Shown: in pieces, positions 33,704 through 41,999 of the stretch | Position numbering within the stretch: position 1 is the first letter of the stretch | Layout of the letters: each line of letters begins with the position of its first letter | Source of the DNA: JAEUKA01 sp044228505 | GTDB lineage: Bacteria; Myxococcota_A; Polyangia; Palsa-1104; JAEUJZ01 | Length of the DNA stretch: 64,000 bases | Assembly (NCBI GenBank): GCA_044228505.1 | Contig: JBGAUT010000006.1 | Coordinates: 62,001 to 126,000, forward strand | Reading direction: 5' to 3' | Notes under the pieces: generated by a model | Seen by the model: the letters and a program-made list of their open reading frames with translations, nothing else | Told to the model about the DNA's origin: nothing | Databases searched by the model: none | Translations under genes and position numbers: made by a program

Positions 33704-35725
33704 TTACTTCAGCCCACCGTACGGGTCGGAACTACCCTCTGTTGCAGGGTCTTCGGGGGCACTCTCTTTGGGTTTGTCCTTGGGCTTCTCAACCGGTTTT
33801 TCGGCCGGTTTCTCCGGTTTCGGGGCCTTTTCGGCAGTTTCCGGCAATTTTTCGTTCGGAGCGTCCGCCGCTTTCTCTGGTGCCTTCTCCGGGGCTTTTT
33901 CCGGTGCCTTCTCCGGAGCTTTCTCTGGCACCTTTTCGGGCAGTTTTTCTGGAGCTTTCTCTGGTGCCTTCTCCGGAGCTTTCTCTAGTGCTTTATCAAC
34001 GGGTTTTGCGGGGGCTGCCGCAGGTAGAACCGCCGCTGGATTCGCTGCGGGCGTTGGGGCTACCGTTGGGATAACTGCGGGCGTGGGGGCCGGGATGGAC
34101 CCGGTCGCAGGTCCGGTCGCTGCCGGGATGGTTGGAGCGGTCGCTGACACCGGTAGCGTAGGAGTCGGGGCCGTCGGCGGTTTCACAGGTCCGATCGGCC
34201 GATTGGCAGGAGTGCTCGGTCGAGCGGTCGTGCCGGGCCGGGTGCTTGGTGACGCAGGTGGCGTAGAGACCGCTGCTGCGGGTGGAGTCTGAACCGGGAG
34301 TGGTTGCGCGGTCGGGGCGGTGCGTAGCTGGGCGTAGAGCACTCCGAACAACAGGCCCACCGTGATTGCCGCCAGCACGCCAAGCAGGGACTTGGCGTGA
34401 CGTTTGTAAAAGGGCTCGACCAAGCTGTCGACATCGTCATCGATGATCTCGCGCTGGCGACGGGATGGCGCGGGTTCCAGCGGTGCCGATGGTCGCGGTC
34501 GCTGGGCGCTGACTGGGCGTCCAGATTTGGGAACACTTCGCGGGGTCGGATCGGCCCGACGTGCACTCTTTTGCGGACCCGCCGCGCCACTTGCCGGACG
34601 ATGTGCCGAGCCGGACTTTGGACGTGGACGCTCTTTGGGGATGGCATCGTCATGGGGACCGCTGGCCCAGGCATCCAAAGAGGGTCCGTCTTGATCGCCA
34701 TCCTCGTCTCCCTCCGGTTCGTCTTCGTCGAGATCATTGTCTCTCGAAGCACGGGCTGCCTTGTCCGATCCGCCCGCTGGAGGTGCCAAAGCGAGTAGCG
34801 CAGCTCTTACCTCTTTGGCCGTTTGGGGACGTGCCGCTGGGTCTTTTTCGAGAAGGCTCAAGATCAGCTCGGCGAGATCGTCGGAGACCTTCGGATTGAC
34901 TTCACGCGGATCAATCACTGGATCGCGAACCTGCGACAGCAGCACTTGCAGCCCCGCTTGTCCGTCGAACGGCACTCGGCCTGTCGCCATCTGAAAGACG
35001 ATACAACCCAGGGAGTACAGGTCGGCGCGGCCATCGACCGCCTGCCCCGACGCTTGCTCGGGTGCGATGTAGTGCGGCGTACCGAATACCGTCCCCATCC
35101 GCGAGATCGCATCTTCGCCGGGTGCGTAGGCAACCAGAATCTTGGCGATTCCAAAGTCGACGAGCTTCACCACATCGGGCTGGCCGCGTCTCTCGCTGAT
35201 GAGGATGTTTTCGGGCTTCAGGTCGCGGTGGACAATTCCTTGCGCGTGGGCTTCGGTCAGTGCAGCGGCGATTTGGCTGCTGAGCTGCACAATTTTGGCA
35301 AGCGGCAGCGGCCTCCCTTTTTCAAGCAGCGCCGACAGCGACCGACCATCGATGTACTCCATGACGATGAACGGCGCGCCTTCCTCGGTCTGGCCGACCA
35401 TGTGGACGGTGGCGATGTTCGGATGGCTGATTTTGGCACCGGCGCGGGCCTCTCGGATGAAGCGCTTGACGATGTCGGGATCTTTCAGCAGATCGGCGCG
35501 CAGCACCTTGACCGCGACTTGCCTCTCCATGCCCGCCTGCGAGGCTCGGTAGACGGTTCCCGTCGCACCTTGCCCGCAGACCGCCTGGATTGCAAACTGT
35601 CCCATGAGCAGCCGTCCGACCCAGGGCTCGCGGTTTTCCGTCACAGGAACTACAGCGAATCCGTCGACCGGACAGAAGCGTACTTCGTTCTCATACCGTT
35701 TTCGGCAGTGGGTACACTCGGTCAC
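33704..35725 (-). CDS. Membrane Ser/Thr protein kinase with N-terminal zinc ribbon
   Basis: A 673-residue Hanks-type kinase. The N-terminus is a short zinc ribbon (CTHCRKRYENEVRFCPVDG). The kinase domain shows the Gly loop GQGATGTVYRA, the catalytic Lys in VAVKVL, the catalytic loop HRDLKPENIL, DFGIAK and GTPHYIAPEQ. A disordered, basic linker follows, then a single membrane helix (LLGVLAAITVGLLFGVLYAQL) and a periplasmic tail rich in Pro/Ala/Thr and then E-K-A-P repeats. The long frame begins with a TTG at 35797; GTG 35725, just before the ribbon, is a more likely start. The target is unknown. The DFG, HRD and Lys motifs argue for an active kinase. Confidence 0.92.
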   Translation of the reverse strand: MTECTHCRKRYENEVRFCPVDGFAVVPVTENREPWVGRLLMGQFAIQAVCGQGATGTVYRASQAGMERQVAVKVLRADLLKDPDIVKRFIREARAGAKISHPNIATVHMVGQTEEGAPFIVMEYIDGRSLSALLEKGRPLPLAKIVQLSSQIAAALTEAHAQGIVHRDLKPENILISERRGQPDVVKLVDFGIAKILVAYAPGEDAISRMGTVFGTPHYIAPEQASGQAVDGRADLYSLGCIVFQMATGRVPFDGQAGLQVLLSQVRDPVIDPREVNPKVSDDLAELILSLLEKDPAARPQTAKEVRAALLALAPPAGGSDKAARASRDNDLDEDEPEGDEDGDQDGPSLDAWASGPHDDAIPKERPRPKSGSAHRPASGAAGPQKSARRADPTPRSVPKSGRPVSAQRPRPSAPLEPAPSRRQREIIDDDVDSLVEPFYKRHAKSLLGVLAAITVGLLFGVLYAQLRTAPTAQPLPVQTPPAAAVSTPPASPSTRPGTTARPSTPANRPIGPVKPPTAPTPTLPVSATAPTIPAATGPATGSIPAPTPAVIPTVAPTPAANPAAVLPAAAPAKPVDKALEKAPEKAPEKAPEKLPEKVPEKAPEKAPEKAPEKAPEKAADAPNEKLPETAEKAPKPEKPAEKPVEKPKDKPKESAPEDPATEGSSDPYGGLK
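33871..33992 (-). repeat. 12-bp repeat encoding the kinase's A-P-E-K tail
   Basis: About ten degenerate 12-bp units encode A-P-E-K (with L-P-E-K and V-P-E-K variants) near the C-terminus of the kinase. Length variation would remain in frame. Confidence 0.8.
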
Positions 35726-35954
35726 GTCATTGTTTTTAACACTTCGATGAACGACTCGGAAAGGTCGGTCGTCAGACCAACGCAAGTGACCATGCAACTT
35801 CCAAGTCGTTGGTCCTGCATCAGGTGGCCCGCAGATTGTGTAGATCGGTGTTATCGTTCATTGGCCGCGTGCGCCTGATGCCCGACGATGCCGCGCTGCA
35901 TATGGCATCGCTCGGCATGGTGTGGTACTTGGAATCGACAGGAGAAATTCGACG

Positions 35955-36887
35955 ATGAGAGCCCTTTCTGCTTCCGCTGCGCTGCTGCTTTTCGCGGCGA
36001 GTGTTCCCGCCGGTGCCAAGACCCCGCCACCGCCTCCCCCGACGAAGTCGGCAGCTTCGCAAGTGACCGCTGATGCGGCTGGCCGTGCGATCGGAGAGCT
36101 TGCCGGCAAGTTCAAGTTCGGCACGACTCCAGAAGAGAATATGACCCTCATCGAGAAGGACATTAACGCCAAGTTTCAGCCAAGGATCGAGGCTGAAAAA
36201 GAAGCGGCTGACCAGGATCGGGTCCGCAAAGAGCGTCAGGACGCGATCGCTCAGATGCGCGACTCCTATATCAAGTTCAATGGTCAGAAGACCGGCTGGG
36301 ACGTCTCGATCGTCGACCGCGAGTTTGGCCACCGCAACGGCGAGTCGATGCTGGTGATCTGGGAAAAAGACCAGAAGCGCTTCCTGTTCTTCTGGAAAGA
36401 GCGTCTGTACAAGCAGTACATCGTCTACAACGCCGAAAAGTTCAAAGGCATGGACTTTGATACCTTCGTCGGAGTCATGGAAGGTCGTTACGGCAAGGCA
36501 TCGATGAGCTTCGCCAAGAAGCAGACCGATGACGAGATGGCTCTCGATTTCTACGAGTGGCCCCCGCAGGGCGACTACATCCTGCGCTGTTACGATGCGA
36601 CGACGTTCTACAACAACTTCTGTCTATCGATCATTCAGAAGTCCACTTGGCCGCAGATCGAAAAAGAGCGCGCTGTCAACAGTCCGCCACGCGTTCGTCA
36701 CACGAACTCGCACGTGATTGACACCGTGACGCAGGGTGACTCGGCGACCGACCCCAACGAGAACGTCGTCGACGCGCTCGTGGGACGGAAGGCGGCCTCC
36801 AGCGTCGAGCAGAAGCGCATCGAAGAGCGCATCAAGCGTCAGGCGGAAAAAGAGAAGCAGACTCCGCCGGCTGCGATGCCCAAGTAA
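35955..36887 (+). CDS. Exported protein of unknown function
   Basis: A 310-residue protein with a signal peptide (RALSASAALLLFAASVPAGA|K) followed by a Pro-rich run. AGGAGAA precedes ATG 35955. The first half is helical and charged (IEKDINAKFQPRIEAEKEAADQDRVRKERQ). The second is a compact mixed domain rich in Phe, Trp and Tyr (FLFFWKERLYKQYIVYNAEKF, DFYEWPPQGDYILRCYD). A Lys/Arg/Glu/Gln-rich tail ends the protein. No known family is recognised. It is divergent from the kinase gene across 229 bp, and is probably periplasmic or surface-associated. Confidence 0.72.
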   Translation: MRALSASAALLLFAASVPAGAKTPPPPPPTKSAASQVTADAAGRAIGELAGKFKFGTTPEENMTLIEKDINAKFQPRIEAEKEAADQDRVRKERQDAIAQMRDSYIKFNGQKTGWDVSIVDREFGHRNGESMLVIWEKDQKRFLFFWKERLYKQYIVYNAEKFKGMDFDTFVGVMEGRYGKASMSFAKKQTDDEMALDFYEWPPQGDYILRCYDATTFYNNFCLSIIQKSTWPQIEKERAVNSPPRVRHTNSHVIDTVTQGDSATDPNENVVDALVGRKAASSVEQKRIEERIKRQAEKEKQTPPAAMPK

Positions 36888-36988
36888 TCGCCAAACAGCT
36901 TCCGCTCGCTATCAAACATCCCGTCTGCCACCGGCCTCGCTTCCCTTCGTCTTCCGTCGCTGCTGGTGGCTTCCTCAAGGACAACCCA

Positions 36989-38338
36989 ATGGCTGGCATC
37001 TTCAAAGCATATGACATTCGTGGCATCTATCCGAGCGAGCTTGATGAGAAGTTAGCTTCTCGAATTGGCTCTGCTGCGGTCCAAGTTCTTGGTGCCAAAC
37101 GGATCGTGGTCGGTCGCGACATGAGGCAAAGCGGCCCGAGTCTGCGACAAGCTCTCATTGATGCCATCGTGGCCGGTGGCTGCGACGTGATCGACATCGG
37201 CGAGGTGGGAACTCCGACGCTCTATTACGCGGTCGCCAGCCTTTCAGCCGATGCGGGCATCATGATCACCGCCAGCCACAACCCGGCACGCTATAACGGA
37301 TTCAAGCTGTGCGGCAAAGGCGCAACGCCGATAAGCTACGACACCGGCATTGCCGACATCGAGCGGTTGGCGCGCAGTGAGACTCCGTTTGCGACGAGTG
37401 ACTCGCCCGGTCGCGTCACGGAGCGGAGCTTGCTCGACGAATATCACAAGTTCTTGCTCGGGCTTGTGCCACCGTCGAAACCGTTCAAGTTGGTCATCGA
37501 TACCGGCAACGGCATGATGGGCGCGGTGCTGCCCGGACTGCTGGCCAACCTGCCGAGCCATGTGACTCCGCTGTTTTTCGAGGTCGACGGCAGCTTCCCG
37601 AATCATGAGCCGAATCCGCTCGACCCTCGCAACATGCGTGATCTGCAAGCAAAGGTGCGCGAAGTGGGGGCCGATCTCGGCATTGCTTTCGATGGGGATG
37701 GCGATCGGGCCATGTTCGTCGATGAGCGTGGAGAACTCGCGCCGAGCGACCAAATTACCGCGCTCCTCGCCGATGAGTTCTTGGCGAAGGAGCCCGGCGC
37801 GACGGTGATCTATGACCTGCGTTCGTCGTGGGTGGTGCGGGACGAGATTCTTCGCCACGGAGGCAAGCCACTCGAAAGCCGGGTCGGACACAGCTTTATC
37901 AAACGCAGCATGCGCGAATCTCACGCGGTCTTCGCGGGCGAGCTGTCGGGTCACTTTTACTTTCGCGACGCGTTTTATACCGACAACGCGGAGCTGGCGA
38001 TGCTGTGGGTGCTGGCCGTATTGAGCAAACGCGGCCAGTCGCTGAGCCAGGTATTGCGTCCGCTTGCGTGTTATTTTGCGACGGGTGAACTGAACTTTGT
38101 CGTCACGGACAAAGAGGCCTGTTTGGCTCGGCTGGAGAAGGCGTTTCCCGGTGCTGAGGTGTCGTGGCTCGATGGGATTACGATTCGTCTCGGTGACTGG
38201 TGGTGTAACGTCCGGCCGAGCAATACCGAGCCGGTGCTGCGCCTGAACCTGGAGGCTCGAACGGAGGCGCTGCGCGAGCAAATGCGTAGCGAGGTCGAGC
38301 GCATCATCGGTGGCTCACCGGCCACGGCGCATCACTAG
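36989..38338 (+). CDS. Phosphomannomutase/phosphoglucomutase
   Basis: A 449-residue alpha-D-phosphohexomutase, probably interconverting mannose-6-P/mannose-1-P and glucose-6-P/glucose-1-P for glycan and LPS synthesis. Motifs in order are FKAYDIRGIYP, the phosphoserine loop ITASHNPARYNGFK, the Mg loop AFDGDGDRAMF, the sugar loop AGELSGHFYF and the phosphate loop RPSNTEPVLRLN. This is the ManB/AlgC-type layout, with normal length. AAGGA precedes ATG 36989. hypA begins 4 nt after the stop, so this metabolic gene appears to head the hyp operon, which is an unusual association. Confidence 0.93.
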   Translation: MAGIFKAYDIRGIYPSELDEKLASRIGSAAVQVLGAKRIVVGRDMRQSGPSLRQALIDAIVAGGCDVIDIGEVGTPTLYYAVASLSADAGIMITASHNPARYNGFKLCGKGATPISYDTGIADIERLARSETPFATSDSPGRVTERSLLDEYHKFLLGLVPPSKPFKLVIDTGNGMMGAVLPGLLANLPSHVTPLFFEVDGSFPNHEPNPLDPRNMRDLQAKVREVGADLGIAFDGDGDRAMFVDERGELAPSDQITALLADEFLAKEPGATVIYDLRSSWVVRDEILRHGGKPLESRVGHSFIKRSMRESHAVFAGELSGHFYFRDAFYTDNAELAMLWVLAVLSKRGQSLSQVLRPLACYFATGELNFVVTDKEACLARLEKAFPGAEVSWLDGITIRLGDWWCNVRPSNTEPVLRLNLEARTEALREQMRSEVERIIGGSPATAHH

Positions 38339-38341
38339 CGA

Positions 38342-38683
38342 ATGCACGAGCTGGCGGTGGCTGAGCGGCTGGTCGCTCTCGTCGCTGAAGAAGCCACAAG
38401 GGCGGCCTGTGTCAAGGTCGAGACGGTGGTTCTTCGCCTCGGGGTGCTATCCCATGTTGAGCCTTCGTCGCTGGAATTTGCGTTTTTGGCCGCGAGTCGA
38501 GGCACGATCGCAGAGGGCGCGGAGCTGCGGGTCGAGCGCTCCGTTGCTCAGGCGCAGTGTCTGTCCTGCGCAGCCAAGATCACGGTCACGCAGCGTGGAT
38601 TGCCCTGTCCTTGCTGTGGATCGTTCGAGCTAGTGGTCGTTTCAGGTGATGAGCTGCGGCTCGTCCGTTTGGAGGTTTTGTAA
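38342..38683 (+). CDS. hypA: Hydrogenase nickel-insertion protein HypA
   Basis: A 113-residue nickel chaperone that delivers Ni to [NiFe]-hydrogenase large subunits together with HypB. It begins MHELAVAERL, with the conserved His2 nickel ligand. The zinc site is made of CLSC and CPCC (C-x2-C...C-x2-C). The length is that of the family. It forms a tight run with hypB (2-nt gap), hypF and hypC. No hydrogenase structural gene is in the window. Confidence 0.95.
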   Translation: MHELAVAERLVALVAEEATRAACVKVETVVLRLGVLSHVEPSSLEFAFLAASRGTIAEGAELRVERSVAQAQCLSCAAKITVTQRGLPCPCCGSFELVVVSGDELRLVRLEVL

Positions 38684-38685
38684 CG

Positions 38686-39504
38686 ATGTGCGCGATTTGT
38701 GGCTGTGGTGAACCAGGGTCGGCGAATCAGCATCATCCGAAGGACCATCAGCACGTGGACGAAGGCGAGCACGAGCACGTATTGGCCGATGGGACCGTGC
38801 TCCGCCATCACCATCATGATCCGGTGTCTCATGATCCGCCGATGATTCGCCGAATGATCGAGGTCGAGCGCGATCTGCTGGCAGGCAACGATGCGCAGGC
38901 AGCGGTCAACCGTCGTCGGTTCTTGGCGGCACAGACGCTGGTACTGAACCTGATGTCGAGTCCGGGCTCGGGGAAGACCACGCTACTCGAACAGACGCTG
39001 CTTCGCCTGGCTGGTCGGTGGCCGGTGGCGGTGATCGAGGGCGATCAGCAGACTTCACTCGACGCGGAGCGGATTCGCAGAGCCGGCGCTCCAGCGGTGC
39101 AGGTCAACACCGGCAAGGCTTGTCATCTCGATGCACAGATGATCGAGCGTGCGCTGGTTGAGCTGGCACTACCCATGGACGGACTGCTGCTCATCGAAAA
39201 CGTCGGCAATTTGGTGTGTCCGGCAGGCTTTGATCTGGGTGAGCACAAGCGGGTGGTGATCGCATCGGTGACAGAGGGTGAAGACAAGCCTCTCAAGTAT
39301 CCCGATATGTTTGCCCGCGCTGATTTGGTCGTCGTCAGCAAGATCGATCTGTTGCCGTATCTGGATTTCGACTTCGAGCGCTTCGTCAGCTATGCGCGAC
39401 GAATCCATCCGGGCGTCGAGGTGCTTGCTCTCTCGGCGCGTACCGGCGAAGGCCTGCCGCTATGGTTGAGCTGGCTGGCCTCGCAGCGTGCCTCGCTCGG
39501 GTAA
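38686..39504 (+). CDS. hypB: Hydrogenase nickel-insertion GTPase HypB
   Basis: A 272-residue GTPase for nickel insertion into [NiFe]-hydrogenase. It carries both nickel-binding elements: the N-terminal CAICGCGEPG motif and a His-rich stretch (about residues 20-50, with HHHH). The G domain shows SSPGSGKTTLLE, IEGDQQTSLDAERI, NTGKACHLDA, ENVGNLVCPAGFDLG and SKIDLLPYLDFD. The combination of storage-type His-rich region and high-affinity site suggests a role in nickel buffering as well as delivery. It is followed 3 nt later by hypF. Confidence 0.96.
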   Translation: MCAICGCGEPGSANQHHPKDHQHVDEGEHEHVLADGTVLRHHHHDPVSHDPPMIRRMIEVERDLLAGNDAQAAVNRRRFLAAQTLVLNLMSSPGSGKTTLLEQTLLRLAGRWPVAVIEGDQQTSLDAERIRRAGAPAVQVNTGKACHLDAQMIERALVELALPMDGLLLIENVGNLVCPAGFDLGEHKRVVIASVTEGEDKPLKYPDMFARADLVVVSKIDLLPYLDFDFERFVSYARRIHPGVEVLALSARTGEGLPLWLSWLASQRASLG

Positions 39505-39507
39505 GCC

Positions 39508-41760
39508 ATGGTTGATCGTCTGCGTGTGCGTGTCCGAGGTCTGGTGCAGGGCGTCGGGTTTCGTCCGTTTGTGCATCGGTTGGCGACTCAGTATCGCTTG
39601 TCTGGTTTCGTGCGCAACGACGCCGAGGGGGTGCTGATCGAGGTCCAAGGCGGGCAGCTATCGGGCTTCGTGACTGCCCTGCGCGAGTCGCCGCCGCCGC
39701 TATCGCGAGTGGATGCTGTTGATGCGATCGGCTGTCCGGCGCAGCCCGAGGAGGCTGAGTTTGTGATCGCAGAGAGCTTGCCGGACGGTCCGCCGCAGAC
39801 GGTGATTGGGCCGGATCTGGCACCCTGTGATGACTGTCTCGAAGAGATCTACAATCCGACGGCTCGGCGCTATTTGTATCCATTTACCAACTGCACGCAC
39901 TGCGGGCCTCGCTACACGATCACCCGGGCTCTGCCGTATGACCGTCCACAAACGACGCTGCGCGATTTTCCGCTCTGCGCCGCGTGTCGGCTCGAGTATC
40001 ACGATCCACAAGATCGGCGTTTTCATGCCCAACCGATGGCCTGTCCTACCTGCGGACCTCGTCTGAGCCATCCACTGTCCGAGATTGTTGCGAGGCTCCG
40101 TGCGGGGCAAGTCGTCGCACTGAAAGGGCTTGGGGGCTTTCACTTGATCTGTGACGCGACCCGTGAGTCGGTGGTGCAGAGGCTGCGCCAGCGCAAACAC
40201 CGGGAAGCAAAGCCGCTTGCGCTGATGGTGATGAACATCGAAAGTGCGCGACTCTTTGCCGACGTATCCGACGAGGAAGCAGCGCTGCTCGGCGACCCGC
40301 GACGACCTATTGTGCTGCTGCGTCGCAAGTCGGCTGCGAACCTGGCCCCATCACTTGCGACCAGTTTGTCGACGGTGGGCCTGATGCTACCGATGTCGCC
40401 GCTGCACGATCTGCTGGTGTTTTCGGCCCTTGGTTCACCGTCGGGGTTGGCTTGGCGTGAGCAGGCTTGGCCGCTGGCTCTGGTGATGACCTCGGGCAAC
40501 CTGGCCGATGAGCCGATTGTTTGCGACGATGAGGAAGCCCGGCTCAAGTTGCCTGGGATTGCCGATCTGGTGGTGACTCACGATCGCCCGATTGCGGCGC
40601 GCCTTGACGATAGCGTGGTAAAGCAGGTTGCGGGGCGAGGGCTCCTGATTCGGCGGGCGCGAGGTCAGGTGCCCGAGCCGATCGAGCTGCCCTTTGACGG
40701 TCCACCGCTGCTTGGGCTGGGCGGGGATCTCAAGGCAACGCTGTGTCTCGTCCGTGGTCGCGAGGCATTTGTTTCCTCGCACATCGGCGATCTGGGCAGC
40801 GTCGAAATGGCTCGGTCCTATCACCAAACACTCGAACTCCTCTGTCAGTTTCTCTCCGTACGGCCAGAGCAGGTGGTGGCCGATCGGCATCCCGATTTCG
40901 TGGCGCGTCGTCTGCTCGCGGACCTTCGCCTGCCACTCCATGAAGTGCAGCATCATCACGCGCATCTTCAAGCAGTCCTCGCGGAACATGGCGGTCGTGA
41001 GTCGGCGATCGGGCTGGTGCTCGATGGATTCGGCCTGGGAGCCGACGGCACAGCGTGGGGTGGGGAGCTGCTCCTCACTGAGGGCTCCTCTTGTCGGCGA
41101 ATCGGGCACTTGAGACCGATGTCGCAACCCGGCGCGGAAATGGCGAGCCGTGAGCCGTGGCGATTGGCAACGGCGATGCTCGCTTCGTTGGGTCTGCCAG
41201 AGGAAGCCATTCGGCGCTTTGGGGCTCGTTGGCCGGTGCCGTCGCTGCTCCATCTGGTCGATAGGCCGGGACTGAGCCCACCGACAACCTCCTGCGGACG
41301 GTATTTTCAAGTGGCGTCGGCCCTGCTCGGCCTGCGCGAGGTGGAGCGCTACGAGGGAGAAGCCGCGATGGTGCTGGAAAGCCAGGTTCGACGACCCACG
41401 GTGCTGGCAAGCGGGTTTACGATCCGTCGGAGTGGGATCAGTGGCGAAGACGTGCTCGATCTGGCTCCGCTGTGGCGGGCGCTCCTCGACTGTGATGCGG
41501 AGGACGGAGCGGCGCTGTTTCATGGCACCTTGGCGGCAGGACTGGCAGAGCTTGCCCTTGGCGCACTCCGTCGTCATGGCAAGTCTGAACTGGTGCTTAC
41601 CGGGGGCTGTGTCGTCAATCGCTGGCTCACAGAGTCGCTGATTGCCGAACTTCAGCCACATGGGATCACCGTGCTGCTGCCGCGACGGCTTCCGCCCGGT
41701 GACGGAGCGCTCAGCTTGGGACAGGTATTTGTCGCTGCTCTGCGGCTGAGAGAGTGCTAG
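39508..41760 (+). CDS. hypF: Carbamoyltransferase HypF
   Basis: A 750-residue enzyme that makes carbamoyl-adenylate and transfers the carbamoyl group to HypE, the source of cyanide ligands on hydrogenase iron. Domains in order are an acylphosphatase-like part (RVRGLVQGVGFRPFVHRLA, residues about 5-90), two HypF zinc fingers (CDDC...CTHC and CAAC...CPTC, about 108-180), a YrdC-like domain (VVALKGLGGFHLICDA... up to about 400) and a Kae1-like domain (VQHHHAHLQAVLAEHG, VLDGFGLGADGTAWGG, LTGGCVVNRWL). All signature residues are visible. The partner HypE is not encoded in the window. Confidence 0.96.
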   Translation: MVDRLRVRVRGLVQGVGFRPFVHRLATQYRLSGFVRNDAEGVLIEVQGGQLSGFVTALRESPPPLSRVDAVDAIGCPAQPEEAEFVIAESLPDGPPQTVIGPDLAPCDDCLEEIYNPTARRYLYPFTNCTHCGPRYTITRALPYDRPQTTLRDFPLCAACRLEYHDPQDRRFHAQPMACPTCGPRLSHPLSEIVARLRAGQVVALKGLGGFHLICDATRESVVQRLRQRKHREAKPLALMVMNIESARLFADVSDEEAALLGDPRRPIVLLRRKSAANLAPSLATSLSTVGLMLPMSPLHDLLVFSALGSPSGLAWREQAWPLALVMTSGNLADEPIVCDDEEARLKLPGIADLVVTHDRPIAARLDDSVVKQVAGRGLLIRRARGQVPEPIELPFDGPPLLGLGGDLKATLCLVRGREAFVSSHIGDLGSVEMARSYHQTLELLCQFLSVRPEQVVADRHPDFVARRLLADLRLPLHEVQHHHAHLQAVLAEHGGRESAIGLVLDGFGLGADGTAWGGELLLTEGSSCRRIGHLRPMSQPGAEMASREPWRLATAMLASLGLPEEAIRRFGARWPVPSLLHLVDRPGLSPPTTSCGRYFQVASALLGLREVERYEGEAAMVLESQVRRPTVLASGFTIRRSGISGEDVLDLAPLWRALLDCDAEDGAALFHGTLAAGLAELALGALRRHGKSELVLTGGCVVNRWLTESLIAELQPHGITVLLPRRLPPGDGALSLGQVFVAALRLREC

Positions 41761-41771
41761 AACCTGAGGCC

Positions 41772-41999
41772 ATGTGTCTGGCGCTGCCTGCGCGGGTGAT
41801 CGCGCTTCACGATGAGGAACACGCGACGGTCGATCTGGGCGGCGTGCGGCGGCGCGTCAACGTGATGTTGGTCGAAAACCTGCGGCTCGATGACTACGTG
41901 CTGCTCCACGTTGGTTTTGCGATCGCCAAGCTTGATCCCGAGGAAGCAGCACGCACCCTGAGCCTACTTGAGGAAGCGACGAGCTTACCGACGCGTTAG
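41772..41999 (+). CDS. hypC: Hydrogenase maturation chaperone HypC
   Basis: A 75-residue HypC/HupF protein that escorts the Fe(CN)2CO unit together with HypD. It starts MCLALPARVI, where Cys2 is the essential ligand. The conserved VNVMLVENLRLDDYVLLHVGFAIAKLD barrel follows. ATG 41772 is chosen because the Cys must be residue 2; the frame extends six codons upstream. It is the last gene of the run. Its TAG overlaps the convergent metallophosphatase stop (TTAG), so hypD and hypE cannot follow directly. Confidence 0.94.
   Translation: MCLALPARVIALHDEEHATVDLGGVRRRVNVMLVENLRLDDYVLLHVGFAIAKLDPEEAARTLSLLEEATSLPTR

Noticed and set aside
40435..41661. 408-residue minus-strand frame over hypF
   Set aside because: Antisense to an intact Kae1-like domain, with shadow-type composition.
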